Part shown: piece after piece, positions 52,473 to 60,875 of the stretch
Numbering within the stretch: position 1 is the first letter of the stretch
Layout of the letters: every line of letters begins with the position of its first letter
Source: Thermostichus vulcanus str. 'Rupite'
Lineage (GTDB): Bacteria; Cyanobacteriota; Cyanobacteriia; Thermostichales; Thermostichaceae
Direction: 5' to 3'
DNA length: 64,000 nucleotides
Assembly (NCBI RefSeq): GCF_022848905.1
Contig: NZ_JAFIRA010000014.1
Span: 1-64,000 of the forward strand
Position numbers and translations under genes: made by a program
The notes under the pieces: generated by a model
Database searches by the model: none
What the model was told of the DNA's origin: nothing
The model's input: the letters and a program-made list of their open reading frames with translations, nothing else

Positions 52473-52955
52473 TTACCCATCGAGGTAAAACTCGCCATTC
52501 TTGTGGGCTCCGACTGTGCCGGTTTCCGTTTCTATCCACAGCAAATCATCATCAGGGTAAAATGCAACGTCTCCAGGGATGCGGCTACCGATTTCCAGAT
52601 ATTGGGCAGGCTGATCGGAATGGTTGATGAAGTGATGGGCATCTCGCTGCCCGGCAGGGTAACCGGCACACATGCCTGCTTTCAAGATTTGTTGACCCCG
52701 ATCAGTGACGAGTGTTACCTCACCCGAGAGGATATAGACAAATTCGTCTTCAAGGGTGTGCCAATGGCGTAACGCAGATTGACCGCCTGGCCCTAGGGTA
52801 ACCAGGTTGACCCCGAATTGAGTCAGGCCACAGGCTTCTCCCAGGCGTTTTTTGAGGCGATCTCCCATACGGGAGCGAAAGGGTTCGGGATATCCTGATC
52901 CGCCCACATCTGGAACCTTTGCGGGATCTTGTGCGGGAGGTTGAGGAGTCTGCAT
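52473..52955 (-). CDS. Cupin-domain protein
   Basis: The protein has 160 residues and one cupin barrel: LRHWHTLEDEFVYILSGEVTLVT (metal-binding His, His and Glu in HWHxxxxE) and a second motif region AGYPAGQRDAHHFINHS with the later histidine. The start is rich in proline and the end carries GTVGAHKNGEFYLDG. It resembles cyanobacterial cupins annotated as transcriptional-regulator-like or oxalate decarboxylase-like small enzymes; the substrate cannot be inferred. Metal ligands are complete, so it probably binds Mn, Fe or Zn. It stands alone, divergent from the ABA4-like gene over an AT-rich spacer (52979-53007). Confidence 0.85.
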   Translation of the reverse strand: MQTPQPPAQDPAKVPDVGGSGYPEPFRSRMGDRLKKRLGEACGLTQFGVNLVTLGPGGQSALRHWHTLEDEFVYILSGEVTLVTDRGQQILKAGMCAGYPAGQRDAHHFINHSDQPAQYLEIGSRIPGDVAFYPDDDLLWIETETGTVGAHKNGEFYLDG

Positions 52956-53076
52956 GACAAACTCTGGGAGAGGAGGTTTATTATTTATTTTTTTATTTTT
53001 ATTATCCGGTGCAGCTTAGGGATCCGAACAGGTGCGGGGGCCGATAATGAACAGGTAGCGTTGTGGGTTGCCGAAC

Positions 53077-53568
53077 ATGCTGGAGATGATCTTTAACGGG
53101 GCCAACTGGTTTGCGTTGCCGTTTTGGGTTTTGATGATCCTGCTGCCGGGTTGGAAGGTAACCCGTCAGGTGATGGAGTCGTTGTTGCCGATTGCAGTGT
53201 TGGCGGCGGTGTACTTGTACCTGCTGGTGACGGGGTTTGATGGGGCGAGTTTGCAGAGCTTTTCGGATCCGCAGCTTTCTCTGTCGGATTTAACTCAACT
53301 GTTTGCCCGACCGCAGGTGATGGCTGCTGGTTGGGTTCACTACATTGTGATGGATTTGTTTGTCGGTCGTTGGATCTATCTGGAAGGACGGGACAAGCAG
53401 GTTTGGACAAGCCATTCGCTGCTGTTGTGCTTGTTTGCGGGGCCGGTTGGGCTGCTTGTCCACTTGTTCACAGTGGCTATTGTGCAAGCGATTCGACACA
53501 ATCGATCCCATGCTGCTGAGTCTCAGTTGTCTGAGCCAAGTGTAGAAGCACCGAAGGAATCGACTTAG
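53077..53568 (+). CDS. ABA4-like membrane protein (DUF4281)
   Basis: This 163-residue protein has four membrane helices and the DUF4281 features IFNGANWFALPFWVLMILLPGW, the lumen-facing stretch FARPQVMAAGWVHYIVMDLFVGRWIY, and GPVGLLVHLFTVAIVQAI. In plants, ABA4 is required for neoxanthin synthesis; in cyanobacteria the homologues are of uncertain function, perhaps in carotenoid metabolism. ATG 53077 gives the family N-terminus; an upstream in-frame TTG at 53068 adds three residues. It is transcribed alone, away from the cupin gene, and convergent with the prohibitin gene. The C-terminal tail is polar and low-complexity. Confidence 0.87.
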   Translation: MLEMIFNGANWFALPFWVLMILLPGWKVTRQVMESLLPIAVLAAVYLYLLVTGFDGASLQSFSDPQLSLSDLTQLFARPQVMAAGWVHYIVMDLFVGRWIYLEGRDKQVWTSHSLLLCLFAGPVGLLVHLFTVAIVQAIRHNRSHAAESQLSEPSVEAPKEST

Positions 53569-53626
53569 GGTGCTGTGAGTGTGGGGTTGATGACCGGGAT
53601 CCCACATTATTTTTCAATGATCTTAT

Positions 53627-54496
53627 TTATTCAGATTTGCTCAGAAAATCTCCAAAGTTGAGAATGACGTTTTGCTCGCTGACGATGGTTTTGATGTCAT
53701 CGGGCAGGTTGCGGACATACTCCAACTGAATCACGTTTGGATTGTTACGGAGCGCTTCTCCTTTCAAGGTAATGGCTTGGGCTTCACCACTGGCTTTGAC
53801 GATCATTCTTTGTTTGATCAGTTCAGCTTGTTCTACTCGGAACACTTCCCGTTGCTTTTCCTGTTCGGCAATTTGCTTGGCTTCGATAGCCGACTGAAAC
53901 TCCTTAGAAAACTCAACATTCCGCAGCAACAAGCTTTGTAACACAAGCCCTTCTGCCTGCATGAGGTTGGTCAATTCTGCCGCAATTTGTTCTTGAATCT
54001 CAGCCCGTTGCTCGGAGTAAACACCAATGGCGGAGTAGCGGGCAATCACGTTGCGGACTACGGCCTGAGAGGCGGGACGAATAATTTTATTCAGGTAATT
54101 GGGGCCAACATTTTGATGGATCTCGGGAACTCGTGCCGGATCCAAGCGATAGCGCACAGACACATCCAGATCCACCCGTTGACCATCGGCGGTGAGAGCT
54201 GTCAAAGAATCATCCGCTTTGACGCTGCGTTCCTCACTTTGGCTGGTCATGTTGTAGGTTTGGGTGCGGACGTCGTAGAGGGTGGGGAATTGCAGCACCG
54301 GGATCAGCAGATGGATCCCTTCCCGGCGGGGGCTCATTTCGACGCCAGTCAGACGGTTGAAAATGACGGCTTCATAACCGGGCTGAACCACTAGCAAGCA
54401 ACGGGGCAAGAAAATCAGTGCTGCCAAAAGCAAGCCAATCAGAGGTAAGAAGCGGGAGATCTCAAAGTCGAGGGGCAACCGGTTGGGTCGTCGCAT
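53627..54496 (-). CDS. Prohibitin-family (SPFH) membrane protein
   Basis: The protein has 289 residues: an N-terminal membrane anchor (FLPLIGLLLAALIFLPRCLLVV) and the SPFH domain from PGYEAVIFNRLTGVE through VDLDVSVRYRLDPARVPEIHQNVG to the long amphipathic helix EFQSAIEAKQIAEQEKQREVFRVEQAELIKQRMIVKASGEAQA. Prohibitin/HflKC-type proteins form ring assemblies in membranes and modulate FtsH proteases; in cyanobacteria they also localise to thylakoids. No ftsH lies nearby. It is followed upstream on the same strand by the coiled-coil and thioredoxin-fold genes (about 75 bp and 4-bp spacing), so all three may form one unit read leftwards. Confidence 0.92.
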   Translation of the reverse strand: MRRPNRLPLDFEISRFLPLIGLLLAALIFLPRCLLVVQPGYEAVIFNRLTGVEMSPRREGIHLLIPVLQFPTLYDVRTQTYNMTSQSEERSVKADDSLTALTADGQRVDLDVSVRYRLDPARVPEIHQNVGPNYLNKIIRPASQAVVRNVIARYSAIGVYSEQRAEIQEQIAAELTNLMQAEGLVLQSLLLRNVEFSKEFQSAIEAKQIAEQEKQREVFRVEQAELIKQRMIVKASGEAQAITLKGEALRNNPNVIQLEYVRNLPDDIKTIVSEQNVILNFGDFLSKSE

Positions 54497-54571
54497 GGTA
54501 GAGGGGGGGTGGCGTCTAAGAGCCTTTTTATCTTAAGGGCTGGATTGGGTCAGGTGGCAGGTGGCTTGGGC

Positions 54572-54862
54572 TTAGGTGAGAAGCCACCGTTGTAGGGCAA
54601 CACCGAGCAGAAGGCCAAGGCCACCAAAGCGTACCACTTGCCAGAAGGTGGCAGGGATGGGGTTGAACACTTCTAGTAGATAGGCTTGAAGGCGCTGTTC
54701 CAGTTGGCCGGCTTCTGCTTGAATTTCGGCCCATTGATCGGGGGGGAGTTGGGTGATACGCTCCATTTCTCTGAGATCCGCAAGGCGGGCCTGGAGGGTG
54801 CTGAGTTGGTGTTCCAGTTGGGTGAGGGGATCCGGAGGGTCTGGCTGGGGAAGGGCTGTCAC
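54572..54862 (-). CDS. Small coiled-coil membrane protein (96 aa)
   Basis: The protein is a proline-rich start, then a predicted coiled coil (QLEHQLSTLQARLADLREMERITQLPPDQWAEIQAEAGQLEQRLQAYLLEV) and one C-terminal membrane helix (VVRFGGLGLLLGVALQRWLL). It is probably a tail-anchored or type II membrane protein with its coil in the cytosol or lumen. The start overlaps the stop of the upstream thioredoxin-fold gene by four bases (ATGA-type), so the two are translationally coupled. No family name can be given. The tight coupling suggests it functions with that protein. Confidence 0.7.
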   Translation of the reverse strand: MTALPQPDPPDPLTQLEHQLSTLQARLADLREMERITQLPPDQWAEIQAEAGQLEQRLQAYLLEVFNPIPATFWQVVRFGGLGLLLGVALQRWLLT

Positions 54863-55431
54863 GGTTCGGCCTCTGCTGGAGCTGGGGTTGGGGCTGCAGG
54901 GAAACGGGATCCGGCAAATCCGGTTTGGATTTCATTGAAGGGTTTGGCTTTGATCACGCCTGGAGGAACGGGATCCAACTTAAACAGGGCGCGAATGGCG
55001 TTTTCCACTTCGGTGATGGGGCGATTACCGACGGATTGGTAGGCAATATTTCCTTCCGGGTCGAAGAGGAGGGTCTGGGGGACTTGGCCGGTGTAGTACT
55101 GGCCACGCTCATCCTCCGGCGAGAGGGAATCGACCGAATAGGGGATGAAATAGACACCTAAGCCATAGCGAACTTGTAGGTTGGCAACGGTAGCGGCGTA
55201 TTTTTTGCAGTCACTGCTGTCGTCGATGTAGTACACAAGTAAGGCCGGGATCCCTTGTTCTTTGGCTTGTTTGAGGGTAACGCGGGGAGGGATCATGCCG
55301 CCATTAGATCCATATAGAGCAAAGATATTGCCGTCATAACGATCATCATTGAGGAGGGCGCTAGCGGGGGCTGCAGACAGACTCATATAGACGACCAGCA
55401 GAAAAACCAGGAAAATACGGAGCAATAGCAT
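54859..55431 (-). CDS. Exported thioredoxin-fold protein
   Basis: This 190-residue protein has a signal peptide (LLRIFLVFLLVVYMSLSAAPASA, cleavage near residue 25). It contains a thioredoxin-like fold (LLVYYIDDSSDCKKYAATVANLQVRYG and YTGQVPQTLLFDPEGNIAYQSVGNRPITEVENAI) and a proline/alanine-rich tail. The single cysteine in DSSDCK replaces a CxxC, so it is unlikely to be a disulfide oxidoreductase. It resembles the cyanobacterial thylakoid protein family linked to photosystem I accumulation, a link that rests on my recollection of the family. The gene is first in the operon with the coiled-coil protein and probably prohibitin. Start ATG at 55431. Confidence 0.8.
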   Translation of the reverse strand: MLLLRIFLVFLLVVYMSLSAAPASALLNDDRYDGNIFALYGSNGGMIPPRVTLKQAKEQGIPALLVYYIDDSSDCKKYAATVANLQVRYGLGVYFIPYSVDSLSPEDERGQYYTGQVPQTLLFDPEGNIAYQSVGNRPITEVENAIRALFKLDPVPPGVIKAKPFNEIQTGFAGSRFPAAPTPAPAEAEP

Positions 55432-55657
55432 GAGCAGCGGCTAAATCCTTAAGACAAACGAGGGATTCTCTCATTCTGCCATCTGATCCCCACGCTACAA
55501 TGCGGGTGAGTCCTGTGAATCGCAAGTGGTTTGATTTGTTGACGGGTTTTCCCACCTCTGGCGACGCTCTATTATGGGAAGACCAACTTAAGATTATTGG
55601 GGCTACTTGCTGAAATCAGCTCAGTCATAAGCTTAGATTTAATTTAGGAGAACCCCT

Positions 55658-55924
55658 ATGGCCACTACGGCTGAATCTTCAAATATGCCTACAGAACTAT
55701 TTGGCAATCTTTATCGTGGGGCGCGGGTGAAACATGCCACTTTTGGAGCAGGATTGGTGGTTAAGGTCACCCCTGCTTTTGCCTTTGATGTGGTTACTGT
55801 TAAGTTTCATGAGGCAAGCCAAAAACAAATTCAGGTCTCGAGAGGATCCCATCACCTCGTTCTGGAATCAGTATGGATTGAATGTCCTGAAGAAGTTGTG
55901 AAGCAGGGGGAGAATCCGCTTTAG
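55658..55924 (+). CDS. Small Tudor/KOW-like protein (88 aa)
   Basis: After a short flexible start, the protein has the pattern LYRGARVKHATFGAGLVVKVTPAFAFDVVTVKFHEASQKQIQV, which looks like the small beta-barrel seen in UvrD/helicase tails and KOW-type modules (RVRHxxFGxGxV). It therefore may bind nucleic acid or protein. There is a clear Shine-Dalgarno (TAGGAG, seven bases before the ATG) and it stands alone. It is convergent with rca, whose stop overlaps its last four bases. No further function can be read from the sequence. Confidence 0.7.
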   Translation: MATTAESSNMPTELFGNLYRGARVKHATFGAGLVVKVTPAFAFDVVTVKFHEASQKQIQVSRGSHHLVLESVWIECPEEVVKQGENPL

Positions 55925-57144
55925 GGACGCTGAATGATGGTCTCTACCATGCGTTGTTTCTTGACGGGATCCACTCCCACTAGGCGGACATATTCTCCGG
56001 GAAAATGGCTCAAGCACTGCTCAACTGCGGCGCAAGCTTGGGCTAGTTCTCTTAGGTGTGTGGCTCCACAACCTTGCCAGGAATTGACTCGATAACGGCG
56101 TTTGTCCACGTGTTCGACCTGGATTTCATAGCCTTGTGCCAATATCTGCCGAATTTGGGTTTCTACATTTGAGGGCAACTGCAGGCCAGGATGGGCCACA
56201 GACTGGTTGGAGGGGGTGACCTGATGTGAACTTGGCTTTGGAGAATGTTCTCGAGTTGGCGACGGTTTGAGGCCGAGATATTCTTCGGAGAGGCGGCGGG
56301 TTTCCACCTGTTGTTGTTGGGTTTTGAGCTGGTGGCCCCATTCCAGCAACTGTTCCAGAGAAAATTGGGGGGGTGGGAAGCTGGGAGTGCCTTCTTTGCT
56401 TTTGAGGAGACGGAAGGAAACTCTTTCTAGGCCCACTTGTTGGATGAAATGCCACACCTGTTGATCGTAGATCTGTGAGCGCAAGGCCCCGAAAAAGTCG
56501 ATGGCTTGATCTGAAAAGGTATCCACCAATCGCTCGATGTCTGAGAAGGGGATTCCTTCGGATTGGAACATGCCTTGCACAATGTGGAGGCGATCCTCAC
56601 GACTGGGATCCCAGTAAAACTTGCTCATGCGGCCATCGCGGATGAGGGGGGCATACAGGGTGGAGAAGTCGTTGCCCGTGACGATGATCGGCACTCTGGG
56701 GAGGGGTTTGGGATCATAACTGCCGGGGAGCTGCACATTGGTGGGGTTATCAGCGATGTTCATCAGGGTGGCGCTGACCAGTTGTGTATTGACGGTGTAC
56801 TGGGTCATGGCGTTTAGACGACCGGCTCCGGCATCCAAGTCGTTGATCATTAACACGGCCATTTGGCCGAATTTGCGGATATGCTCGCCAGCTTCCCGAT
56901 ACCGGAGGCGGATCATACGGGCGGGATCCCCGGCATCGGGGCTTTCTAACTCTCCGCCAGAAATAAGGATGGCATGAACCTTCATGCGCTCAAAGATCAA
57001 ATCACACTGAAAGGTTTTGCCTTCTCCTTTGCGGCCATGAATTCCGAGGATGAGGGGAACGCGCAGATTGGGGAGGTCGAGATGATTTTTGGTCAGGTGG
57101 AGGGCGACGGTTTTGAGAAAGGCGGGGGCGATGTAGTAGCTCAT
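55921..57144 (-). CDS. rca: Rubisco activase with SSU-like C-terminal domain
   Basis: Rca is an AAA+ ATPase that removes inhibitory sugar phosphates from Rubisco. The AAA+ part (about 1-270) has Walker A GIHGRKGEGKTFQC, LISGGELESPDAGDPARMIRLRYREA, Walker B VLMINDLDAG, and the sensor region PIIVTGNDFSTLYAPLIRDGRMSKFYW. After a linker, residues from about 325 form a CcmM-type SSUL domain (GYEIQVEHVDKRRYRVNSW, then GEYVRLVGVDPVKKQRMVETIIQRP). In cyanobacteria this domain recruits Rca to Rubisco in carboxysomes. No Rubisco or ccm genes are next to it. A near-perfect 35-bp interrupted palindrome lies about 150 bp upstream. Confidence 0.93.
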   Translation of the reverse strand: MSYYIAPAFLKTVALHLTKNHLDLPNLRVPLILGIHGRKGEGKTFQCDLIFERMKVHAILISGGELESPDAGDPARMIRLRYREAGEHIRKFGQMAVLMINDLDAGAGRLNAMTQYTVNTQLVSATLMNIADNPTNVQLPGSYDPKPLPRVPIIVTGNDFSTLYAPLIRDGRMSKFYWDPSREDRLHIVQGMFQSEGIPFSDIERLVDTFSDQAIDFFGALRSQIYDQQVWHFIQQVGLERVSFRLLKSKEGTPSFPPPQFSLEQLLEWGHQLKTQQQQVETRRLSEEYLGLKPSPTREHSPKPSSHQVTPSNQSVAHPGLQLPSNVETQIRQILAQGYEIQVEHVDKRRYRVNSWQGCGATHLRELAQACAAVEQCLSHFPGEYVRLVGVDPVKKQRMVETIIQRP

Positions 57145-57290
57145 CTGATCTCGGCTCTGACCTCAGAGCAATGGGTGCGAGGGCATTCCTGTTCATTGTC
57201 TGTCACAAGACGGGTGGATCCCTGGGGTTGAGGCTGGTTCTGGGGAGATTTTGGGGTGGCGAGGGGCGGAATCTGATAAGAAAACACCTC

Positions 57291-57325
57291 GATACTCCAG
57301 ATAAGTATCAATTATCTGGACTATC
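57291..57325. repeat. Interrupted palindrome between rca and ABC genes
   Basis: The arms GATACTCCAGATAA and TTATCTGGACTATC are complementary at 13 of 14 bases around a 7-base spacer. It is 147 bp upstream of rca and 47 bp downstream of the ABC ATPase gene. It may be a dimeric regulator's operator or, with the following TTTTC on the minus strand, a terminator for the ABC operon. Confidence 0.6.
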
Positions 57326-57371
57326 AACCCACTCATAACGGCTGGGACAGCCCAGGGATCCCTGAAAATCC

Positions 57372-58151
57372 TCAAGTCCTCAGGTAGTAGGCCAAATACT
57401 CCTGCACAGCCCGACTCGGTGGAGCCAGCATCAGCTCCTGCGGGGATCCCGCCGCCACAAAATATCCCCCTTCTCCACTCTCCTGCCGCTCGAGCAGCAG
57501 CAGCCAATCGGCAATCCTCAGTGCCGCTCGATATCCCCGACTGGCCACAACCACCGCGCATCGAGAACAGAGACTGCGCAGCAGGTGATTCAGATGGGCT
57601 TGGGCCACTGCATCCAACCCCATCCAAGGTTCATCCAGTAGCAGCACCTCCGGTTTAACCGCCAGTGCCCGCGCCAAAGCCAGTTGCTGTTTTTGCCCTG
57701 GAGATAATCCCTCAGGAGAGTCTCGCCAATTCGGAATCAAATCGTCCAAACCCACCTGGATTAGGCATTCGGCCACCCAATTTTCAAAATCAGAGTCGGG
57801 ATGCCCCGCTAGCCTCAAGCCATAGGCCACATTGGCAAAAATGGATCCCGGAAACACCTGCGGAACCACCAGGGCCCTAGATTGATAGCCTGTCTCCTGC
57901 CACTCGGCCTGCAGGCATTGCCCCCGAAACCGTAGGCTTCCCATCGTCTGAATTGAGCAACTGGGTTGAGTTGCCAAAAGAGCTGTGAAGCCTTTGAGAG
58001 CGCGTAAAAGTAAGGTCTTCCCGCTTCGCTCCGGCCCCAAAATGGCTGTCACAGCTTTTTCAGGAATAGGACAAGTAACATTCCTCAGAAGTGTTTTCTG
58101 ACCGATTTGGATCCCATACTGCTCTAACTCAAAGAGGGGAAAATGAGCCAT
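57372..58151 (-). CDS. ABC transporter ATP-binding protein (PstB-like)
   Basis: This 259-residue ATPase has Walker A GPERSGKT, the Q-loop in LVVPQVFPGSIFANVAYGLRLAG, the signature LSPGQKQQLALARAL and Walker B VLLLDEPWMGLD. The region NVAYGLRLAG resembles phosphate-transporter PstB subunits. The switch (H-loop) histidine expected after Walker B is missing: the site reads VVVASRGYRAALRIAD instead of a VTH-type sequence, so ATP turnover may be altered. It follows the permease gene by 36 bp on the same strand and is the last gene of a MATE-permease-ATPase run. No substrate-binding protein is adjacent. Confidence 0.85.
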   Translation of the reverse strand: MAHFPLFELEQYGIQIGQKTLLRNVTCPIPEKAVTAILGPERSGKTLLLRALKGFTALLATQPSCSIQTMGSLRFRGQCLQAEWQETGYQSRALVVPQVFPGSIFANVAYGLRLAGHPDSDFENWVAECLIQVGLDDLIPNWRDSPEGLSPGQKQQLALARALAVKPEVLLLDEPWMGLDAVAQAHLNHLLRSLCSRCAVVVASRGYRAALRIADWLLLLERQESGEGGYFVAAGSPQELMLAPPSRAVQEYLAYYLRT

Positions 58152-58187
58152 CTCTTTCTAATCACGACAGCGGTACAAAGCATCCTA

Positions 58188-59081
58188 CTAGGGGCGATTC
58201 TGCCAACCCATCAAGCCTTTTTCCAGCAGCCCAATCCCCTGTACCAAGAGGATCCCTAAAGCTGCCGCCACTAACATAATCACCCACAACCCCACCATGT
58301 CACTGTAGTAGGAGCGGCTGAGTAACATCGGCCCCAACCCAGAGAAACTGACAATCGAAATCTCTGCCACAATCGCCCCCACCAAAGCCATCGCCGCTGA
58401 AATTTTCAAACTGGTAAACAACATCGGCAAAGCCGCCGGGATCCTTAACAAATAAAATACTTGTAACGGGTGGGCATGGTAAGTGCGCATCAAATCCAAC
58501 TGCAAAGGCGGCACACTACTCAACCCTTTGGCAATGCCAACCGACAACGGGAAAAAAGCAATATAAGCCGCTACAATTGCCTTCGGTAACCATCCCTGTA
58601 CCCCGTATTGCCCCAGTAACACCGCCAGTACCGGCGCCAAGGCCACAATCGGTACATTCTGGGACGCCACAATCCAGGGCAACATCATCCGTTCAAAGGC
58701 CCGCGAAAACACCAGCGCCACCGCCGAGACAAACCCCACCACCAGCGCCAACCCCAGCCCGACCAAGGTTTCTGCCGCCGTGATCAAGGCGTTATACCCG
58801 ACCGTACTGGTAGATCCCAGAGGCAACGCCATATTCGCCAACCCCCGACCCAACTGCCCCAAAGAAGGCACGATCGGGTTGCGTAACTGCCTTGCACATT
58901 CAATCACCGTCTGACAATCCGCCGTCCCCCGTTCCAACAGGCGCTCCGCTGCCGGGCTATTCACCCAAATTGCCACGGGATCCCACACCAACACCAGCAG
59001 GATCCCCACCACAAGGATCGGCAAGCCATGGTCACTCAGCTTTTTCAGGTTGCGCATCAAGGTGTGGAGAAGAAACATCAT
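58188..59081 (-). CDS. ABC transporter permease, NitT/TauT type
   Basis: The permease has about 298 residues and six membrane helices with the BPD core (GYNALITAAETLVGLGLALVVGFVSAVALV) and the EAA-like loop AYIAFFPLSVGIAKGLSSVPPLQLDLMRTYHAHPLQVF. The cytoplasmic helix IPAALPMLFTSLKISAAMALVGAIVAEI is present. It resembles nitrate/sulfonate/thiamine-precursor permeases (SsuC/TauC/ThiX). A periplasmic insert of about 40 residues lies after the first helix. The frame opens at TTG 59099, but I prefer ATG 59081; ATGs follow at 59078 and 59057. It overlaps the end of the MATE gene by about 50 bp, an unusually long overlap. The substrate is not determinable here. Confidence 0.82.
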   Translation of the reverse strand: MMFLLHTLMRNLKKLSDHGLPILVVGILLVLVWDPVAIWVNSPAAERLLERGTADCQTVIECARQLRNPIVPSLGQLGRGLANMALPLGSTSTVGYNALITAAETLVGLGLALVVGFVSAVALVFSRAFERMMLPWIVASQNVPIVALAPVLAVLLGQYGVQGWLPKAIVAAYIAFFPLSVGIAKGLSSVPPLQLDLMRTYHAHPLQVFYLLRIPAALPMLFTSLKISAAMALVGAIVAEISIVSFSGLGPMLLSRSYYSDMVGLWVIMLVAAALGILLVQGIGLLEKGLMGWQNRP

Positions 59082-60444
59082 GGCCAGTTTTGCATACAAC
59101 TAAAGACAAAGTACGCGGCACCTGGGATCCCAAACCAATCACCCGTGCCAGCATAAAGCAGACCATGGCCAACCAGAGTCGCTGCGGATCCCGGCTCACC
59201 CAAGCCCATAAACCAACGGGTAAAAAGCCCACCGTTGTCGAAAACAGGCTAGCCCAGCGCAAAGTTCCCCCTTCCGTCAGACCCAAAAAATACCCATCCA
59301 ACACAAACGCCAGGGATCCCAAACCCAATACGGGCATCAACCACCCCGTGTACCGCTCGATCTGCTCCAAGACCAACCCTTGGCTGGTGATCAGCCCGAA
59401 CAGACTCCCCGAAAACCCTGTGAAAACCCCAGCAATCCCCAAACCTGATACCAAGCTCAACCCACCCGCCAACCCCAGCACCGCCCCCAATTGTCCCACC
59501 GCCCCTGCCACATCCCCGTTCTGTTTCCGCCCGTGATAAAAACCCGCCAAACTCTCCGTCGCAAAAGCAAATCCATCCACAACATAGGCCGCCAACGTCA
59601 GCACCTGTAGCAGCACCGTGTTCGCGGCTAGGATCTCCACCCCCATCCCAGAACTGAAATGGGTAAACAGCGCAAAACTGAGCACCAACGCAAAAGTCCG
59701 CACCGCAATATCCCCATTCAAAGCAAATAACGCCCCTAGAGCTTTCGTGTTCCACAGGGATCCCCACAGCCGCTTCCCAGGGATCCCCTCTTGAGCCACC
59801 CAGTACCCCAGCCCCGTCAACACCGTCAAATACTCACTGCCCGCTGTTGCCAGCCCGGCCCCCCAACTGCCCCACCCCAACACTACCACCCCGATATAAT
59901 TCAGCACCCCATTGCTTAGATTCCCCACCAGCGAAAGGATCAACACCACCCGCCCCTGCTCCCGTCCCAGGAACCAACCCAGGATCCCTAAACTCAGCAA
60001 ATAGGCAGGAGCCCCCCAAATCCGAGCATTGAAATAATCTCGCCCCGCTGCCTTCACCTCATCCGTACCGCTCAATAGGGCAAACCCCACCTCCCGCAAA
60101 AGCGGATGCAACAGCAACAGGATTAACCCAATCCCCATACCCAACCCCAGCGCCCGTAGGCCCACCCGCCACACCTCCTCCCCATCCCCTCGTCCGGCAG
60201 CCTGAGCCACCAAACCCGTCGTGGACATGCGCAAAAAACCAAACGACCAGTAGATAAAGTTGAAGATCACCGTTGCCAGCGCCACCCCTGCCAAATGACG
60301 GATTTCTGGTAAATGCCCCAAAAAGGCCACATCCAGCACCCCCGCCAGCGGCACCATCAGGTTGGAGAGAATGGTGTAGGCGGACAACTTCAGAAAGCGT
60401 CCACCCAGTTCCCGCGAGATCTCAAACTTGATCACCTGTTTCAT
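59032..60444 (-). CDS. MATE-family efflux transporter (DinF-like)
   Basis: This intact 470-residue MATE protein has 12 predicted helices and family motifs such as LAGVLDVAFLGHLPEIRHLAGVALATVIFNFIYWSFGFLRMSTTGLVAQAAGRGD and GLRALGLGMG in the first half, and ANTVLLQVLTLAAYVVDGFAFATESLAGFYHGRKQNGD in the second. It belongs to the DinF-like branch rather than NorM. I place the start at ATG 60444; the longer frame from 60522 runs through a 20-bp tandem duplication and lacks family similarity. The 3' end overlaps the ABC permease start, suggesting co-transcription. Confidence 0.9.
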   Translation of the reverse strand: MKQVIKFEISRELGGRFLKLSAYTILSNLMVPLAGVLDVAFLGHLPEIRHLAGVALATVIFNFIYWSFGFLRMSTTGLVAQAAGRGDGEEVWRVGLRALGLGMGIGLILLLLHPLLREVGFALLSGTDEVKAAGRDYFNARIWGAPAYLLSLGILGWFLGREQGRVVLILSLVGNLSNGVLNYIGVVVLGWGSWGAGLATAGSEYLTVLTGLGYWVAQEGIPGKRLWGSLWNTKALGALFALNGDIAVRTFALVLSFALFTHFSSGMGVEILAANTVLLQVLTLAAYVVDGFAFATESLAGFYHGRKQNGDVAGAVGQLGAVLGLAGGLSLVSGLGIAGVFTGFSGSLFGLITSQGLVLEQIERYTGWLMPVLGLGSLAFVLDGYFLGLTEGGTLRWASLFSTTVGFLPVGLWAWVSRDPQRLWLAMVCFMLARVIGLGSQVPRTLSLVVCKTGHDVSSPHLDAQPEKAE

Positions 60445-60875
60445 GCCTGAATCATAGACATCGACTCCGTCCGATAGCCCCTCTGATCCTGCAAAACAGA
60501 TATTCAAATAAAGATAATTCAAATCAAATAAAGATAATTCAAACCATTTATAGCTCCCCGCTCAATCCGCAATCGGGCCAGCCGACCGCCCCCAGAGGGA
60601 TCCTGCTCTTCAACTCTTCAACGGTGAATCCACCGGCAAGAAGCCGAAACAGGACCAGCTCTCGGCCAGGAGTAACCGACCTCTCAACCCAAAATTGGAT
60701 TTTGTCCCGTTAAAAGTACTGATCTGGGCGTTGCAAGCGGATCCCAATGAAGGTTAGCTTTTGTAACAGTCTTCTGGCAGGGGACAAGGGATCCCGTCCT
60801 CATCCCCATCTTGTTTGCGCCAGCAGAAGACACAAGGCTGTCCCATCTGAGGTTGAGATCTTGCTGTTCAATTGC
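60445..60875. other. Spacer between divergent MATE and antiporter genes
   Basis: This 431-bp region should contain both promoters. It holds the 20-bp tandem duplication (60504-60543), a CTCTTCAA direct repeat (60608-60626), and GGATCC motifs. The plus-strand frame from 60747 is continuous with the antiporter but is probably untranslated leader. No RNA gene or clear terminator is seen. Confidence 0.5.
60504..60543. repeat. Perfect 20-bp tandem duplication upstream of MATE gene
   Basis: The unit TCAAATAAAGATAATTCAAA occurs twice back to back, 60-100 bp upstream of the preferred MATE start. It is AT-rich in GC-rich surroundings, so it may be a promoter UP-type element or recent slippage. Confidence 0.8.
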
